64,000 nucleotides of DNA from an uncultured Tateyamaria sp. GTDB lineage: Bacteria > Pseudomonadota > Alphaproteobacteria > Rhodobacterales > Rhodobacteraceae. The position numbers and the translations under genes were made by a program. Of the stretch, positions 1 through 7,755 are shown piece after piece. Location of the stretch: NCBI RefSeq assembly GCF_947503705.1, contig NZ_CANNES010000003.1, forward strand, positions 186,001 to 250,000, written 5' to 3'. Each line of letters begins with the position of its first letter. Within the stretch, counting starts at the first letter, position 1. The notes beneath the pieces were generated by a model. That model saw only the letters and a program-made list of their open reading frames with translations. It was not told where the DNA came from and searched no databases.

Positions 1-479
1 AAAACCGCGCCCTGTTTGTCGGTGCCTGATTTTAGACGGGCGGTCTGTTCGGCCTCAACCGGTTGCGGATTGGCCGCAGCGCGCAGACGGTCTACGGCTT
101 GCTGCAATTCGCCTTCCGGCAGCGGGTAGGGGACAAATTCGTCCGCCCCCTGCCGCAGCAATTGATGCAGCGAGGCGGGTGTCACATCTTCCGCGATGAG
201 TATGACACGGATACCGTGCGATTTGGCCTGAGTGATGATTTCACCCAACAAAACCAGGTTATCCTCGTCCTCATCGTCGATGGCCAGTGCCACGAATTCC
301 ATCGCTTCCGCGTCCGGTTGATTGAAAAAGGCCAGCGCCTCGGCAAAACCAAGGTCACCCCAGGCCTCGCCCAGAGCCTGTTCCATATCCTCGATCAGCA
401 GATCAAAGTTCTGCACATCGCGGCTGATGGTACAGGCCACAATCGGCGCTGTTTCTGGTTGTGGCATTACACTGCTCAT
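1..479 (-). CDS. cpaE: CpaE/TadZ-like pilus assembly protein, N-terminal part (runs off the window start)
   Basis: The frame opens at an ATG at 479 and stays open to the window edge, giving 159 residues of the N-terminus. The visible part looks like the receiver-like domain of CpaE/TadZ: alternating hydrophobic strands and acidic helices, with 'RVILIAEDV' followed by 'LLRQGADEFVPYPL'. In this family that domain precedes a MinD/ParA-type ATPase domain that places the Flp pilus machine at a pole; the ATPase part lies outside the window. It follows the OmpA-like, CpaC and CpaB genes on the same strand, which is the usual tad gene order, and this context carries most of the call. Confidence 0.8.
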   Translation of the reverse strand, partial: MSSVMPQPETAPIVACTISRDVQNFDLLIEDMEQALGEAWGDLGFAEALAFFNQPDAEAMEFVALAIDDEDEDNLVLLGEIITQAKSHGIRVILIAEDVTPASLHQLLRQGADEFVPYPLPEGELQQAVDRLRAAANPQPVEAEQTARLKSGTDKQGAV

Positions 480-667
480 TGCCCACTCGTCCTTTATTCC
501 GGGGTTCGGCAGGCAGATCGGGCAAAACATGCGCCCAAATCACTCTGCGGTCACCCAAGCCCGGCACGGTACGGCCGGGCATACGTATCCCATGGAGCGG
601 TTGTCGCAGTTAATTCAGGCGAGATTGGGGCCAAAAAACTCCAATTGTTTGGTATCTTTGAACGGTA

Positions 668-699
668 AGGGGCGCGGACAGTTGATTGTCCGCGCCCCT
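668..699 (-). terminator. Strong intercistronic stem-loop between the OmpA-like gene and cpaE
   Basis: AGGGGCGCGGACA (668-680) pairs perfectly with TGTCCGCGCCCCT (687-699) around a 6-nt loop. It lies in the 245-bp gap between the OmpA-like gene (stop at 725) and cpaE (start at 479). No U-run follows it on the minus strand, so it may be a processing or stability element or a weak attenuator rather than a full terminator. Nothing else is evident in this gap. Confidence 0.6.
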
Positions 700-724
700 C
701 TTAGCCCACGAAATTACGGTTGAT

Positions 725-1390
725 TTATTGTTCGGTCCGCAGATCAGCGCCCACGATGCCGGTCAGTTGCGACGGCGCTTCGGCGCTCTTGAGGTAATCG
801 CGATAGATGATCTCGGCATAGCGGCCGTTCAACACACTGGGATGCGATTGCACGAATCCGCTGACCTCGGTGACAGTGCGCCGATTGCGGCGTTCGCGGC
901 CCTGGGTCACGATCAATGGTTGCGTTTCGCCGAAAGAGGCGACCGCTTCGAGCCGCGAACGGCTGATACCCTGGGTCGTTAGATAAGCGACAACGGCGTT
1001 GGCACGCGCGAGGCCCAGACGCTTGTTGGCGGAATTTGAACCAACCGCGTCCGTATGGCCATAGACCCGGAACCGAATTTCGGGGAACTGGCGGATCCAT
1101 TGCGCCTGTTCGCGCAGCGCGTCTTGTGCGCCTGCGTCCAGTTGCGACGAATTGAAGGCGAAATTGACGGTTGTGATCACCTCAGAGGCGAAACGGTTCG
1201 CCAGATCAAAGGTATATTGCCGTTCACCTGTCATGATCAGGGTGTTGTTGGCCGTTGCATTGCCGAACTGACCGGTATCCACCAGCGCACCTGCTTCGCG
1301 ATAGAACTGGGTATAGACCGGATCGCTGGACGGCGCGCACGCACCAAGTGCGATGCAGCCTGCCATTGCGACGGAGATGATCGGTTTCAT
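725..1390 (-). CDS. OmpA-family lipoprotein of the tad pilus locus
   Basis: This 221-residue protein starts with a lipoprotein signal: a hydrophobic stretch and lipobox LGAC with Cys18. Residues ~95-200 form an OmpA/MotB-type peptidoglycan-binding domain: 'FNSSQLD', then 'YGHTDAVGS', then 'NKRLGLARANAV', ending in 'ERRNRRT'. It is expected to be anchored in the outer membrane and hold peptidoglycan near the pilus secretin. It sits directly after cpaC, where many tad loci carry the CpaD lipoprotein. The domain call is firm; a role in pilus assembly is inferred from position. Confidence 0.85.
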   Translation of the reverse strand: MKPIISVAMAGCIALGACAPSSDPVYTQFYREAGALVDTGQFGNATANNTLIMTGERQYTFDLANRFASEVITTVNFAFNSSQLDAGAQDALREQAQWIRQFPEIRFRVYGHTDAVGSNSANKRLGLARANAVVAYLTTQGISRSRLEAVASFGETQPLIVTQGRERRNRRTVTEVSGFVQSHPSVLNGRYAEIIYRDYLKSAEAPSQLTGIVGADLRTEQ

Positions 1391-1400
1391 GACCCAGTCC

Positions 1401-2828
1401 TTAATCTAACACGTAGCCATATGAGCCGGAGAAGTCCTGTTTGGCAACCTCGCCCGCAGCCCCTTGTTTGGGTGTGCGTGTGCCTGCGGCGGTACGCCCG
1501 AACAAAAAGAGGTCTTGCTCAGACGGTGGTTTGATCCTGTCGGTGGGCAAGGCCAGGACGTCACCTTTGACGGGCGACACAAGATGCGCGGTGATGATGA
1601 TCACCAATTCTGTCTGATTGCGTTGATACGAGGCGCTGCGGAACAGGGCACCGAGGACAGGCACATCACCCAACCAGGGCAATTGCGAGTTGTCATCGTT
1701 GAAATCGTCTTGCAACAGACCCGCGATGGCAAAGCTTTCGCCATCCCGCAACTCGACTGTGGTCGAGGTTTCGCGGCGGCTGAAGGCGTCGATCTGGAAG
1801 TTGTCAAACTGGAACCCGTTCGTTGGGTCGATGGCCGACACAGCCGCTTCAAGTTCGAGGTTGATCAGGTCCTTGTCCACCACGCGGGGGATAAAGTTCA
1901 ATTCGATGCCGAAAGGTTTGAATTCAACGGTAATCGTGCCGTTATCCTGGCTGATCGGCACCGGATATTCGCCACCGGCGAGGAACTTTGCTTCCTGGCC
2001 GCTCAGAGCCACTAGATTCGGTTCGGCCAGCGTGCGCACAACCCCCTTGGATTCGAGCGCTTCTAGCAACAGACCCACCTGAGTGGAGCCTGCATTAAAG
2101 CCAAAGAGCAGGGCGCCAGCGTTTTCGTTATTTGCGGGCACCGCGCCACCCAGCGAATTGGTTATGGCCCCGGAGGTTACATTCGTACCGTTGCCGCCGT
2201 TCACGCCCACATCACCATTAAAGAGCGAGCCGCTGAGGGCAAGCGATGAGCTGAGAGATTTGGACACGGTGCGTTGCATCTCGGCGAAACGGACCTTGAG
2301 CATGACTTGCTGAATGCCGCCGACGCTCATTAGGTTGGATACGCGCCCCTCGGCATAGCGTTCGGCCAGATCAAGCGCGCGTTGCAGGCGGGCGGTCGAG
2401 GAGACGACGCCAGACAGGACAATCCCGTCATTGGCGGTGCGCACTTCAATCTTTTCACCGGGCAGGATCTGCCGCAGGCGTTCCTTGAACTCGGAAATGT
2501 CAGAGGCCACGCGCACATTGACGTTTGTAATAAGGCGGCCGTTGGCATCCAAAAGGGTCAGAGTGGTCAGACCCGGGGATTTGCCCAGAACATATATCGT
2601 GCGATCCGACAGCGACGAGATATCCGCAATGGCCGGGTTCGCGATGCTCAGTTCGGCAAAGGGTTCGTCACTTTCAACCACGACCGCCCGGTTCATCGGC
2701 ACGTTCAGGGTAGATTCTGTTGCCTGGCGCACAACGCGCAGGTTTTCGGCCTGCGCTGTCAGGGCGATTGGGCTTACAGCAAGAGACAACCCCAAAAGGG
2801 TTGCTTTGAGAATTCCGTCGATTTTCAT
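1401..2828 (-). CDS. cpaC: CpaC/RcpA outer-membrane secretin of the Flp pilus
   Basis: The protein has 475 residues. The ATG at 2828 is chosen because AGGCAGG lies just upstream and the product then opens with a good signal peptide ending near AQAEN; an in-frame ATG seven codons earlier is less likely. The N-terminal half (~35-180) carries the pilus/BON-like domain of type II/III secretin-family proteins ('DRTIYVLGKSPGLTTLTLLD'). The C-terminal half is the secretin core, with 'AKFLAGGEYPVPISQ' and the closing 'LPWLGDVPVLGALFRS' and 'ELVIIITAHLV' motifs. It should form the outer-membrane pore for Flp pili. It is followed by the OmpA-like lipoprotein gene. Confidence 0.92.
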   Translation of the reverse strand: MKIDGILKATLLGLSLAVSPIALTAQAENLRVVRQATESTLNVPMNRAVVVESDEPFAELSIANPAIADISSLSDRTIYVLGKSPGLTTLTLLDANGRLITNVNVRVASDISEFKERLRQILPGEKIEVRTANDGIVLSGVVSSTARLQRALDLAERYAEGRVSNLMSVGGIQQVMLKVRFAEMQRTVSKSLSSSLALSGSLFNGDVGVNGGNGTNVTSGAITNSLGGAVPANNENAGALLFGFNAGSTQVGLLLEALESKGVVRTLAEPNLVALSGQEAKFLAGGEYPVPISQDNGTITVEFKPFGIELNFIPRVVDKDLINLELEAAVSAIDPTNGFQFDNFQIDAFSRRETSTTVELRDGESFAIAGLLQDDFNDDNSQLPWLGDVPVLGALFRSASYQRNQTELVIIITAHLVSPVKGDVLALPTDRIKPPSEQDLFLFGRTAAGTRTPKQGAAGEVAKQDFSGSYGYVLD

Positions 2829-2974
2829 GTGACCTGCCTTTTTGATCACGCCTCAGTGTCGGGTCTTTTTGCCCGCGATTTTCATCACCATGCGTCAGTT
2901 TCGTTTTTTTTGCAAGAATCAATGGGTTCGGGTCTGATTCTTATGTGGATAACGGGCAACAGCACGGCAAACAC

Positions 2975-3007
2975 TTACGGCGCGCCCAAGGGGACGCGCC
3001 GTAGTAA
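2975..3007 (-). terminator. Stem-loop between cpaB and cpaC
   Basis: TTACGGCGCG (2975-2984) can pair with CGCGCCGTAGTAA (2995-3007) across a 10-nt loop, with a small bulge. It lies just after the cpaB stop (3037) in the ~210-bp cpaB-cpaC gap. Read on the minus strand it is followed by GTGTTTG, not a clean U-tract, so it is more likely an attenuator or mRNA end-stabiliser than a full stop. An exact DnaA-box 9-mer (TGTGGATAA, 2944-2952) lies in the same gap. Confidence 0.5.
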
Positions 3008-3036
3008 GGTGTTGAAATGCGATGGTTTCAGAAGCG

Positions 3037-3894
3037 TCAGTTGGTGCACGGGATCGGGATTTCGACCACGTCTGCGCCGCGACGTGTCCGGATCGAGCAG
3101 GTGCGTTCTTCTTCCACTTCGGCTTTGACCTCCTGACTTGCGATCCCAAGGAGGGTGCGCTGGTCGACTTCGATGGCCGAGGCAATCGTGTCATCCTCAG
3201 CACCAACCAGCGACAGGGACAACCGGCCAGTCGATTGGGCCTGAGCCAAGGTCGCGACCTGGCCGGGGGCCACGGCAACGGTGACGGTGCGCGCGATGCT
3301 GGCGCCATCCAGATCACCAGCAGCGTTCTGGTCGATGGCAATCAGACGCACACCCGCTTCGATCAGTTTGGTGACTTCGCCGCGGGTCTGGCTCAGCGAT
3401 TGGTCCACGCGGCCGGTCCAGTAGACATCGACACGGTCGCCAGGGCGCAAAAAGCCCGACACACCAGAGGCCACATCCACCTTGATTGCAAAGGCCCGCA
3501 TGCCCCGCTCAAGACGGGAGGTCAGCCCTGCCTCTTCGCCGGGGAGAGTGACTTTCACGGCCATGATGGCCTCGTCTTTTTCCATGGCACGCAGGACCAC
3601 GCGAAGTTCTGTTTCGCCCTCGGCAAACAGGGGGTTGTCTGCGGTGAACGTGCCCTCGGGAATGGCGTTTTCGGGCCAATCCACTTGGCGCACGTCCTCT
3701 TCGGTCAGCGCCTCACCATATTTCAACGGGCGTTCGGCCACGTAGACCGGGATCGTAGGCACGATCTTTTCCCGCTGGGCCCGTTCCTTGGCCAGGGCGG
3801 TCTGATATTGCCCGATGTAATTCTTCGCCATGTAGACAGCACCACCAGCCAGGGCGATCCCGGCCAATAACACCAATCCGAAAACCATACGCAT
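3037..3894 (-). CDS. cpaB: CpaB/RcpC Flp pilus assembly protein
   Basis: This 285-residue protein begins with a membrane segment (~2-22, 'MVFGLVLLAGIALAGGAVY'). An SAF-type domain follows (~50-115, 'VAERPLKYGEALTEEDVRQV'), then the RcpC/CpaB domain with 'LRPGDRVDVYWTGRVDQS'. CpaB proteins act in the periplasm with the secretin CpaC during Flp pilus assembly. GAGGTG sits about 6 nt before the ATG. It lies between the pilin genes and cpaC, as in other tad loci. No tadV-type prepilin peptidase gene is seen in the pilin-cpaB gap. Confidence 0.92.
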   Translation of the reverse strand: MRMVFGLVLLAGIALAGGAVYMAKNYIGQYQTALAKERAQREKIVPTIPVYVAERPLKYGEALTEEDVRQVDWPENAIPEGTFTADNPLFAEGETELRVVLRAMEKDEAIMAVKVTLPGEEAGLTSRLERGMRAFAIKVDVASGVSGFLRPGDRVDVYWTGRVDQSLSQTRGEVTKLIEAGVRLIAIDQNAAGDLDGASIARTVTVAVAPGQVATLAQAQSTGRLSLSLVGAEDDTIASAIEVDQRTLLGIASQEVKAEVEEERTCSIRTRRGADVVEIPIPCTN

Positions 3895-4044
3895 TTCAGC
3901 ACCTCTTGGGTTGGGTTCACTTCACCAAAATGGCGGGAACCTCTCGCGACCTATGTGATCGGTGATTGTGGCAATTTGGTGGAAAGGGCGGGGTGGTCGT
4001 TGGGCATTTTGGCCCCGCACAATACAACCGTTTCCAACGACAAC

Positions 4045-4064
4045 CGCCCGACGGATGCCGGGCG
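4045..4064 (-). terminator. Small GC-rich hairpin after the second pilin gene
   Basis: CGCCCG (4045-4050) and CGGGCG (4059-4064) form a 6-bp stem with an 8-nt loop, 30 nt after the stop of the pilin gene at 4095. No U-run follows on the minus strand. It could trim or stabilise the pilin message before cpaB. Confidence 0.35.
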
Positions 4065-4094
4065 AGCAGGACGCAAAGGAAATTTGAAAGAAAG

Positions 4095-4271
4095 TTAGAA
4101 ATCCCAGCCGGTCATGAAAGCCTCAATACCCGCAGACACGCCAACAGAGCCTTCTACAAGCACAGCGACGATGGCCACGGCCAAGGCGACAACCGCTGCG
4201 GTCAGGACAACCCAATCTACGGTGACAGCACCTTTTTCGTCTCGAATAAATTTGTTCGCAAAGCAGAGCAT
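4095..4271 (-). CDS. Flp-type IVb pilin, copy 2
   Basis: This encodes a 58-residue small pilin. A basic N-terminus is followed by 'EKGAVTVDWVVLTAAVVALA', the conserved processing site and hydrophobic helix of Flp pilins of this group, where cleavage is expected after the Gly. A purine-rich AAGAAAGAG precedes the ATG at 4271, which is preferred over an ATG 13 codons upstream. It differs from the neighbouring pilin in leader and C-terminal tail (ending GWDF), so the two may be a major and a minor pilin. Which is which cannot be told from sequence. Confidence 0.85.
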   Translation of the reverse strand: MLCFANKFIRDEKGAVTVDWVVLTAAVVALAVAIVAVLVEGSVGVSAGIEAFMTGWDF

Positions 4272-4308
4272 TATGGTTCTCTTTCTTGAGGCACGGGTTA
4301 CTGGGCAC

Positions 4309-4347
4309 AAAAAAGGGCCGCGTCCGGATGCGGTCGCGGCCCCCTTT
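4309..4347 (-). terminator. Rho-independent terminator after the first pilin gene
   Basis: On the minus strand a GC-rich stem (GGGGGCCGCG with CGCGGCCC, arms within 4314-4345) is followed by TTTTTTG (4309-4315). It sits 30 nt past the stop of the pilin gene at 4375-4554 and before the second pilin gene. This would let the first pilin be made in excess of the downstream assembly genes. Confidence 0.75.
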
Positions 4348-4374
4348 GAGCATTACGCTGTAGGTCAGACCAAC

Positions 4375-4554
4375 TTAGTTAGGGTCACGCGCCTGCAGGA
4401 ATGTGTCGGTGTCGGCGGTCAGTTCTGTCGCACCGGTTTCGATCGAAGTGTAGGCTGCGACGGCCAGGCCAACAACGGCTGCGGTCAGAACAACCCAGTC
4501 AACTGTCACGGCGCCGTTTTCGTCTTTGCGGAATTTGTTCAGGAATTTTGTCAT
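4375..4554 (-). CDS. Flp-type IVb pilin, copy 1
   Basis: This 59-residue pilin begins MTKFLNKFRKDENG and continues 'AVTVDWVVLTAAVVGLAVAA'. The likely prepilin peptidase cleavage lies after the Gly at residue 14. The +5/+6 residues after the cleavage site read Asp-Trp where the textbook Flp motif has Glu-Tyr, a form I associate with Rhodobacteraceae. A strong ribosome site GGAGG lies ~10 nt before the ATG. It is the first gene of the tad block, directly followed by an intrinsic terminator, which suggests high expression as the major pilin. Confidence 0.88.
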   Translation of the reverse strand: MTKFLNKFRKDENGAVTVDWVVLTAAVVGLAVAAYTSIETGATELTADTDTFLQARDPN

Positions 4555-4927
4555 TGTAGTGTCCCTCCAAAGGATCAGTGGTTTTGCGTTTCAACCTTGC
4601 CGTCTCTGTGGTGCGCCGCTCTCTCTCATTGGCGCTGTCCGACTTGGTATGACGCTATATAGCCGTCTGATTGGGGCACGAATTTGGCGGCAAATTGAGA
4701 ATATTAAGTTTTGGTGCGAGAAGTTGGGTGATTTTGAGCAAGTGCTAGAAAACAAAAGGTTTTTATCCCGATTTTTTTTCGACAAACCTTAATTTTATGT
4801 AAATGAGCCCGCAAATGTGGCGAGATCGCCATGTTCTAAGGGCCTTTGACTGGTTTTGTGGGCCGTTTTTTGCGATAGTTGGCCCGGTAAGCGGTCAAAG
4901 AACCGTTCTGGCAGAGTGAGCAGTTGC
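4555..4927. promoter_or_regulatory. Divergent AT-rich intergenic region upstream of the pilin genes and the transglycosylase
   Basis: This 373-bp gap holds no convincing gene. It is clearly more AT-rich than the flanks around 4690-4800. It contains an inverted repeat AAGGTTT (4756-4762) / AAACCTT (4784-4790) enclosing a run of eight T. It must carry the promoters for the minus-strand tad genes and the plus-strand transglycosylase; I could not assign -35/-10 boxes with confidence. Confidence 0.5.
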
Positions 4928-5734
4928 ATGAAATACTTGGTTTTGGCCTGTGCCGTGGCGTTTGGTGTGGCGGGTGCTCCGCTGCGCGCCGATGATCCGC
5001 CCCCCTTCAAGGACTTTTCGGCCAAGCGGGTGAAGCCGCCCGAACCTGGTGCGCGCAAACGGATCACGATACAGATTGATCCTGCCGCTGCGCCAAGCGC
5101 GCCCGCGGCAGCAGCGAATGTGGGGAACACGGTCGTCGGCCGACCGTCCAGCCGGTATGATTGGTTCTGGTCCGACATCTCGCCCGACATCTCGGATACA
5201 GGGCCGGGCCGCCTTGATCTTGCGATGCGCGCGTTGGCCCGTGCAGAACAGCCAGTTCCGGTGCCGCGGTTACAACAGATGCAGGTGTTGGCCCAAGAGC
5301 GTGGCATCGACATTCTTAAGGCAACCATTGGCACGGATGTATCCCCGGCTTTGGTTCTGGCCGTCATGATGGTGGAATCAGGTGGTCAAGTGGACGCGGT
5401 AAGCGGGGCAGGCGCTCAAGGATTGATGCAATTGATGCCTGACACGGCTACGCGCTTTGGTGTGACGGACAGTCTCGAGGCGGCGCAGAACATCACAGGT
5501 GGTGTGAAATACCTCAACTGGCTGATGGGCACCTTCGACCGTGATCCGGTGTTGGTTTTGGCAGGTTATAACGCAGGCGAAGGATCGGTGCGCACGCACC
5601 AAGGCGTTCCGCCTTTTGCCGAAACGCGTGATTATGTGCCCAAAGTGCTGGCGGCGTTCCAGATCGCACGAGGTTTGTGTGTAACCCCGCCCGAGCTGAT
5701 CACTGATGGTTGTGTGTTTCGTGTGATGAACTAG
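4928..5734 (+). CDS. Secreted lytic transglycosylase (SLT domain)
   Basis: The protein has 268 residues. The ATG at 4928 gives a clear signal peptide (MKYLVLACAVAFGVAGAPLRA). A proline-rich linker follows. Residues ~135-255 form a Slt70/MltE-like goose-type lysozyme fold: the catalytic Glu is in 'VMMVESGGQV', followed by 'GAQGLMQLMPDTA' and 'VLAGYNAGEGSV', the three hallmark motifs. It should cleave peptidoglycan glycan strands in the periplasm. It may open the wall for the neighbouring pilus machine, but being divergent it could equally be a general cell-wall enzyme. Confidence 0.9.
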   Translation: MKYLVLACAVAFGVAGAPLRADDPPPFKDFSAKRVKPPEPGARKRITIQIDPAAAPSAPAAAANVGNTVVGRPSSRYDWFWSDISPDISDTGPGRLDLAMRALARAEQPVPVPRLQQMQVLAQERGIDILKATIGTDVSPALVLAVMMVESGGQVDAVSGAGAQGLMQLMPDTATRFGVTDSLEAAQNITGGVKYLNWLMGTFDRDPVLVLAGYNAGEGSVRTHQGVPPFAETRDYVPKVLAAFQIARGLCVTPPELITDGCVFRVMN

Positions 5735-5796
5735 GCGCTGGTCGGAATTTGACACAAATTCCGGGCCGTTTTCCGATAATCGGAAAACGCCAGCGC
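5735..5796. terminator. Compact bidirectional terminator folding as a three-way junction
   Basis: The 61-bp gap between convergent genes, plus the first base of the downstream stop codon, is almost wholly palindromic. An outer stem GCGCTGG (5735-5741) / CCAGCGC (5790-5796) encloses two hairpins: CGGAATTT-gacac-AAATTCCG (5743-5763) and CGTTTTCCG-ataat-CGGAAAACG (5767-5789). The T- and A-rich halves lie inside the stems, so either strand can form a hairpin with U residues on its far side. The second hairpin shares its core with the array at 44667-44783. Confidence 0.65.
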
Positions 5797-6086
5797 TAGA
5801 CGTTAAAGGCATCCGCCCAATCAGGATGGCGCCGCCGCTGTGCGTTTACGAAGGGACAAAGCGGCACGATTTTCCACCCGCCCGCGCGGGCATCCGCCAC
5901 CAGCCTCTCGACCAGAGCGAGGCCCGCACCTGTACCACGCAACGCGTCTGGTACCCCGGTATGATCTGCAATCCGTGTCTGCGGTGAAAGGATGGAATAG
6001 GTCAGGTCCGCCTCGGCGCCATTATGCACCAACACATAGCGGCCCTTGGTCTCGCCTTCTTCATGGCTGATCGTGAATTTAGACAA
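5796..6086 (-). CDS. Small GNAT-like N-acetyltransferase (YjdJ type)
   Basis: This 96-residue protein reads '[19 protein letters not shown]', then '[20 protein letters not shown]' and '[20 protein letters not shown]', the pattern of the minimal GNAT_2/YjdJ group. The start is taken as TTG at 6086, overlapping the scoB stop (ATTGTCTAA), because no ATG fits and the family N-terminus begins here. It is translationally coupled as the last gene of the scoA operon. The substrate of these small acetyltransferases is not known. Confidence 0.8.
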   Translation of the reverse strand: MSKFTISHEEGETKGRYVLVHNGAEADLTYSILSPQTRIADHTGVPDALRGTGAGLALVERLVADARAGGWKIVPLCPFVNAQRRRHPDWADAFNV

Positions 6087-6705
6087 TGGTCGCCTGCGTG
6101 GCTGCACGCAGCTCGTCTTCGCTGACACCATCCGCAGTTTCAACAATGCGCAAGCCGCCTTCGACGACATCCAGAACGCCCAGATTTGTGATAATCCGGT
6201 CCACAACGCCTTTGCCTGTCAGGGGCAGGGTGCATTCGGTCAACACTTTGCTATCGCCGTGCTTGTTGGTGTGATCCATGACCACCACGACCCGGCCCAC
6301 GCCGGCGACAAGATCCATAGCGCCACCCATACCCTTGACCAGCTTGCCCGGGATCATCCAATTGGCAAGGTCACCATTCTCGGCCACTTCCATCGCACCC
6401 AGGATCGCCATGGCGATCTTGCCGCCCCGGATCATGCCAAAACTTTGCGCGCTGTCGAAATAGGCGGTCTGGGGCAATTCGGTGATCGTCTGTTTGCCCG
6501 CGTTGATCAGGTCGGCATCTTCGGTGCCCTCAATCGGGAAAGGTCCCATGCCAAGCATTCCGTTTTCGGATTGCAGAGTAACTTCGATCCCTTCGGGGAT
6601 ATAGTTGGACACCAATGTGGGGATGCCAATGCCAAGATTGACATACCAGCCGTCTTCAAGCTCTTGAGCGGCGCGGGCCGCCATCTGGTTACGATCCCAG
6701 GGCAT
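6079..6705 (-). CDS. scoB: 3-oxoacid CoA-transferase subunit B
   Basis: The 208-residue beta subunit transfers CoA between succinyl-CoA and a 3-oxoacid such as acetoacetate. The catalytic Glu lies in '[12 protein letters not shown]', and the family-typical '[16 protein letters not shown]' follows. It is shorter than the mitochondrial fusion because subunit A is a separate gene. That partner, scoA, lies upstream, but a LOV-kinase gene is inserted between the two. Likely role: acetoacetate and ketone-body use or PHB turnover. Confidence 0.93.
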   Translation of the reverse strand: MPWDRNQMAARAAQELEDGWYVNLGIGIPTLVSNYIPEGIEVTLQSENGMLGMGPFPIEGTEDADLINAGKQTITELPQTAYFDSAQSFGMIRGGKIAMAILGAMEVAENGDLANWMIPGKLVKGMGGAMDLVAGVGRVVVVMDHTNKHGDSKVLTECTLPLTGKGVVDRIITNLGVLDVVEGGLRIVETADGVSEDELRAATQATIV

Positions 6706-6718
6706 CGGTGTTCCTAAC

Positions 6719-7744
6719 TTACTTGATTAAGGTCGCGCCCGCGGGCACGTCGATGGTGATTATGCTGCCAGCCGCGCCGCGGCCCAGTTGAAGCGTGCCT
6801 TCCAAACCCTCGATAAGACCGCTGACGATGCGGCCGCCCATGCTGACCTGGCTAGGCCACTGCATGGTTGTCGGAATACCCACGCCATCGTCGGAAATAA
6901 CGACACGCAAGCCCCCGCCGCTGAGCTGGGTCACGCGCACCTCAACCAGACCATTTTCCATCCGGTCAAAGGCATGTTCCAGCGCGTTGGTCATCAGTTC
7001 AGACACCACGAGACCCACGCGCGAGGCGATTTCGATCGGGACCTCGACGTTTTCAAGTTGCAGGTTCATCCGGACGCCGGGACGGCCATAGATATGGCCG
7101 ATGGCACAGCATAGGCGCGACAGATAGCTGCCAATGTTGATGCTGTCCTCGTTGGACTGTGTGTCAGACAGCTTCATCTCTTCGTATAGAAGCTGGAGGG
7201 TTTCGATCCGACGGGCGAGGGCGGCATATTCCGACGGGCGCGTCGTTTGGCCAGATTGCTGACGGACCATGCCGATGATCATCGACATATCGGCCTCGAC
7301 CCGGTCCTGAATTTCGGACAGGTGGCGATTGACCTTTTCGATCTCGTCTTCGGGGCGTTCGGTGTTCAACTCTGTCTGAACACCGATGTAATAGAGAAGT
7401 TCGCCCTTGTCGTCATTCAAGGGGGCAACGACCAAACGGTTCATGAACGGCTCGCCATTGGCCCGGTAGTTCAGAATATCAACAGAAACGGATTCCTGTT
7501 GCTGAATGCCTTCGCGCAGTCGGTCTACGGCGGCCTTGCTGGTGCCATCCCCTTGAAGAAAGCGGCAATTGCGGCCGATCACGGCGCTGCGGGCATAGCC
7601 GGTTTGCCGGGTGAACGCCTGATTCACATAGATAATCGGATTGTCTTCCTGATGGGGATCGCTGACCAGTATCGACACCCTGGCACGGCTGAACCCGTCA
7701 AAGAACGAATCCTTCATCAGGACACCCTGAAGTGTTTCTGACAT
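6719..7744 (-). CDS. LOV-domain sensor kinase (HisKA_2/HWE type) with altered phosphoacceptor site
   Basis: The product is 341 residues if the ATG at 7744 is used; an ATG at 7753 is also possible. Residues ~15-125 form a PAS/LOV domain with the flavin-adduct motif GRNCRFLQG (Cys60). A helical linker leads to a dimerisation domain of the HisKA_2 kind, reading '[13 protein letters not shown]' where the family has a His before RVKN: residue 147 is Asp. The ATPase domain keeps the N box ('[11 protein letters not shown]') and G1 ('SDDGVGIP'). Blue-light sensing is expected from the motif; phosphotransfer by the usual route is doubtful. It sits between scoA and scoB, starting 12 nt after the scoA stop. 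Confidence 0.85.
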   Translation of the reverse strand: MSETLQGVLMKDSFFDGFSRARVSILVSDPHQEDNPIIYVNQAFTRQTGYARSAVIGRNCRFLQGDGTSKAAVDRLREGIQQQESVSVDILNYRANGEPFMNRLVVAPLNDDKGELLYYIGVQTELNTERPEDEIEKVNRHLSEIQDRVEADMSMIIGMVRQQSGQTTRPSEYAALARRIETLQLLYEEMKLSDTQSNEDSINIGSYLSRLCCAIGHIYGRPGVRMNLQLENVEVPIEIASRVGLVVSELMTNALEHAFDRMENGLVEVRVTQLSGGGLRVVISDDGVGIPTTMQWPSQVSMGGRIVSGLIEGLEGTLQLGRGAAGSIITIDVPAGATLIK

Positions 7745-7755
7745 CCCCTCCATCC

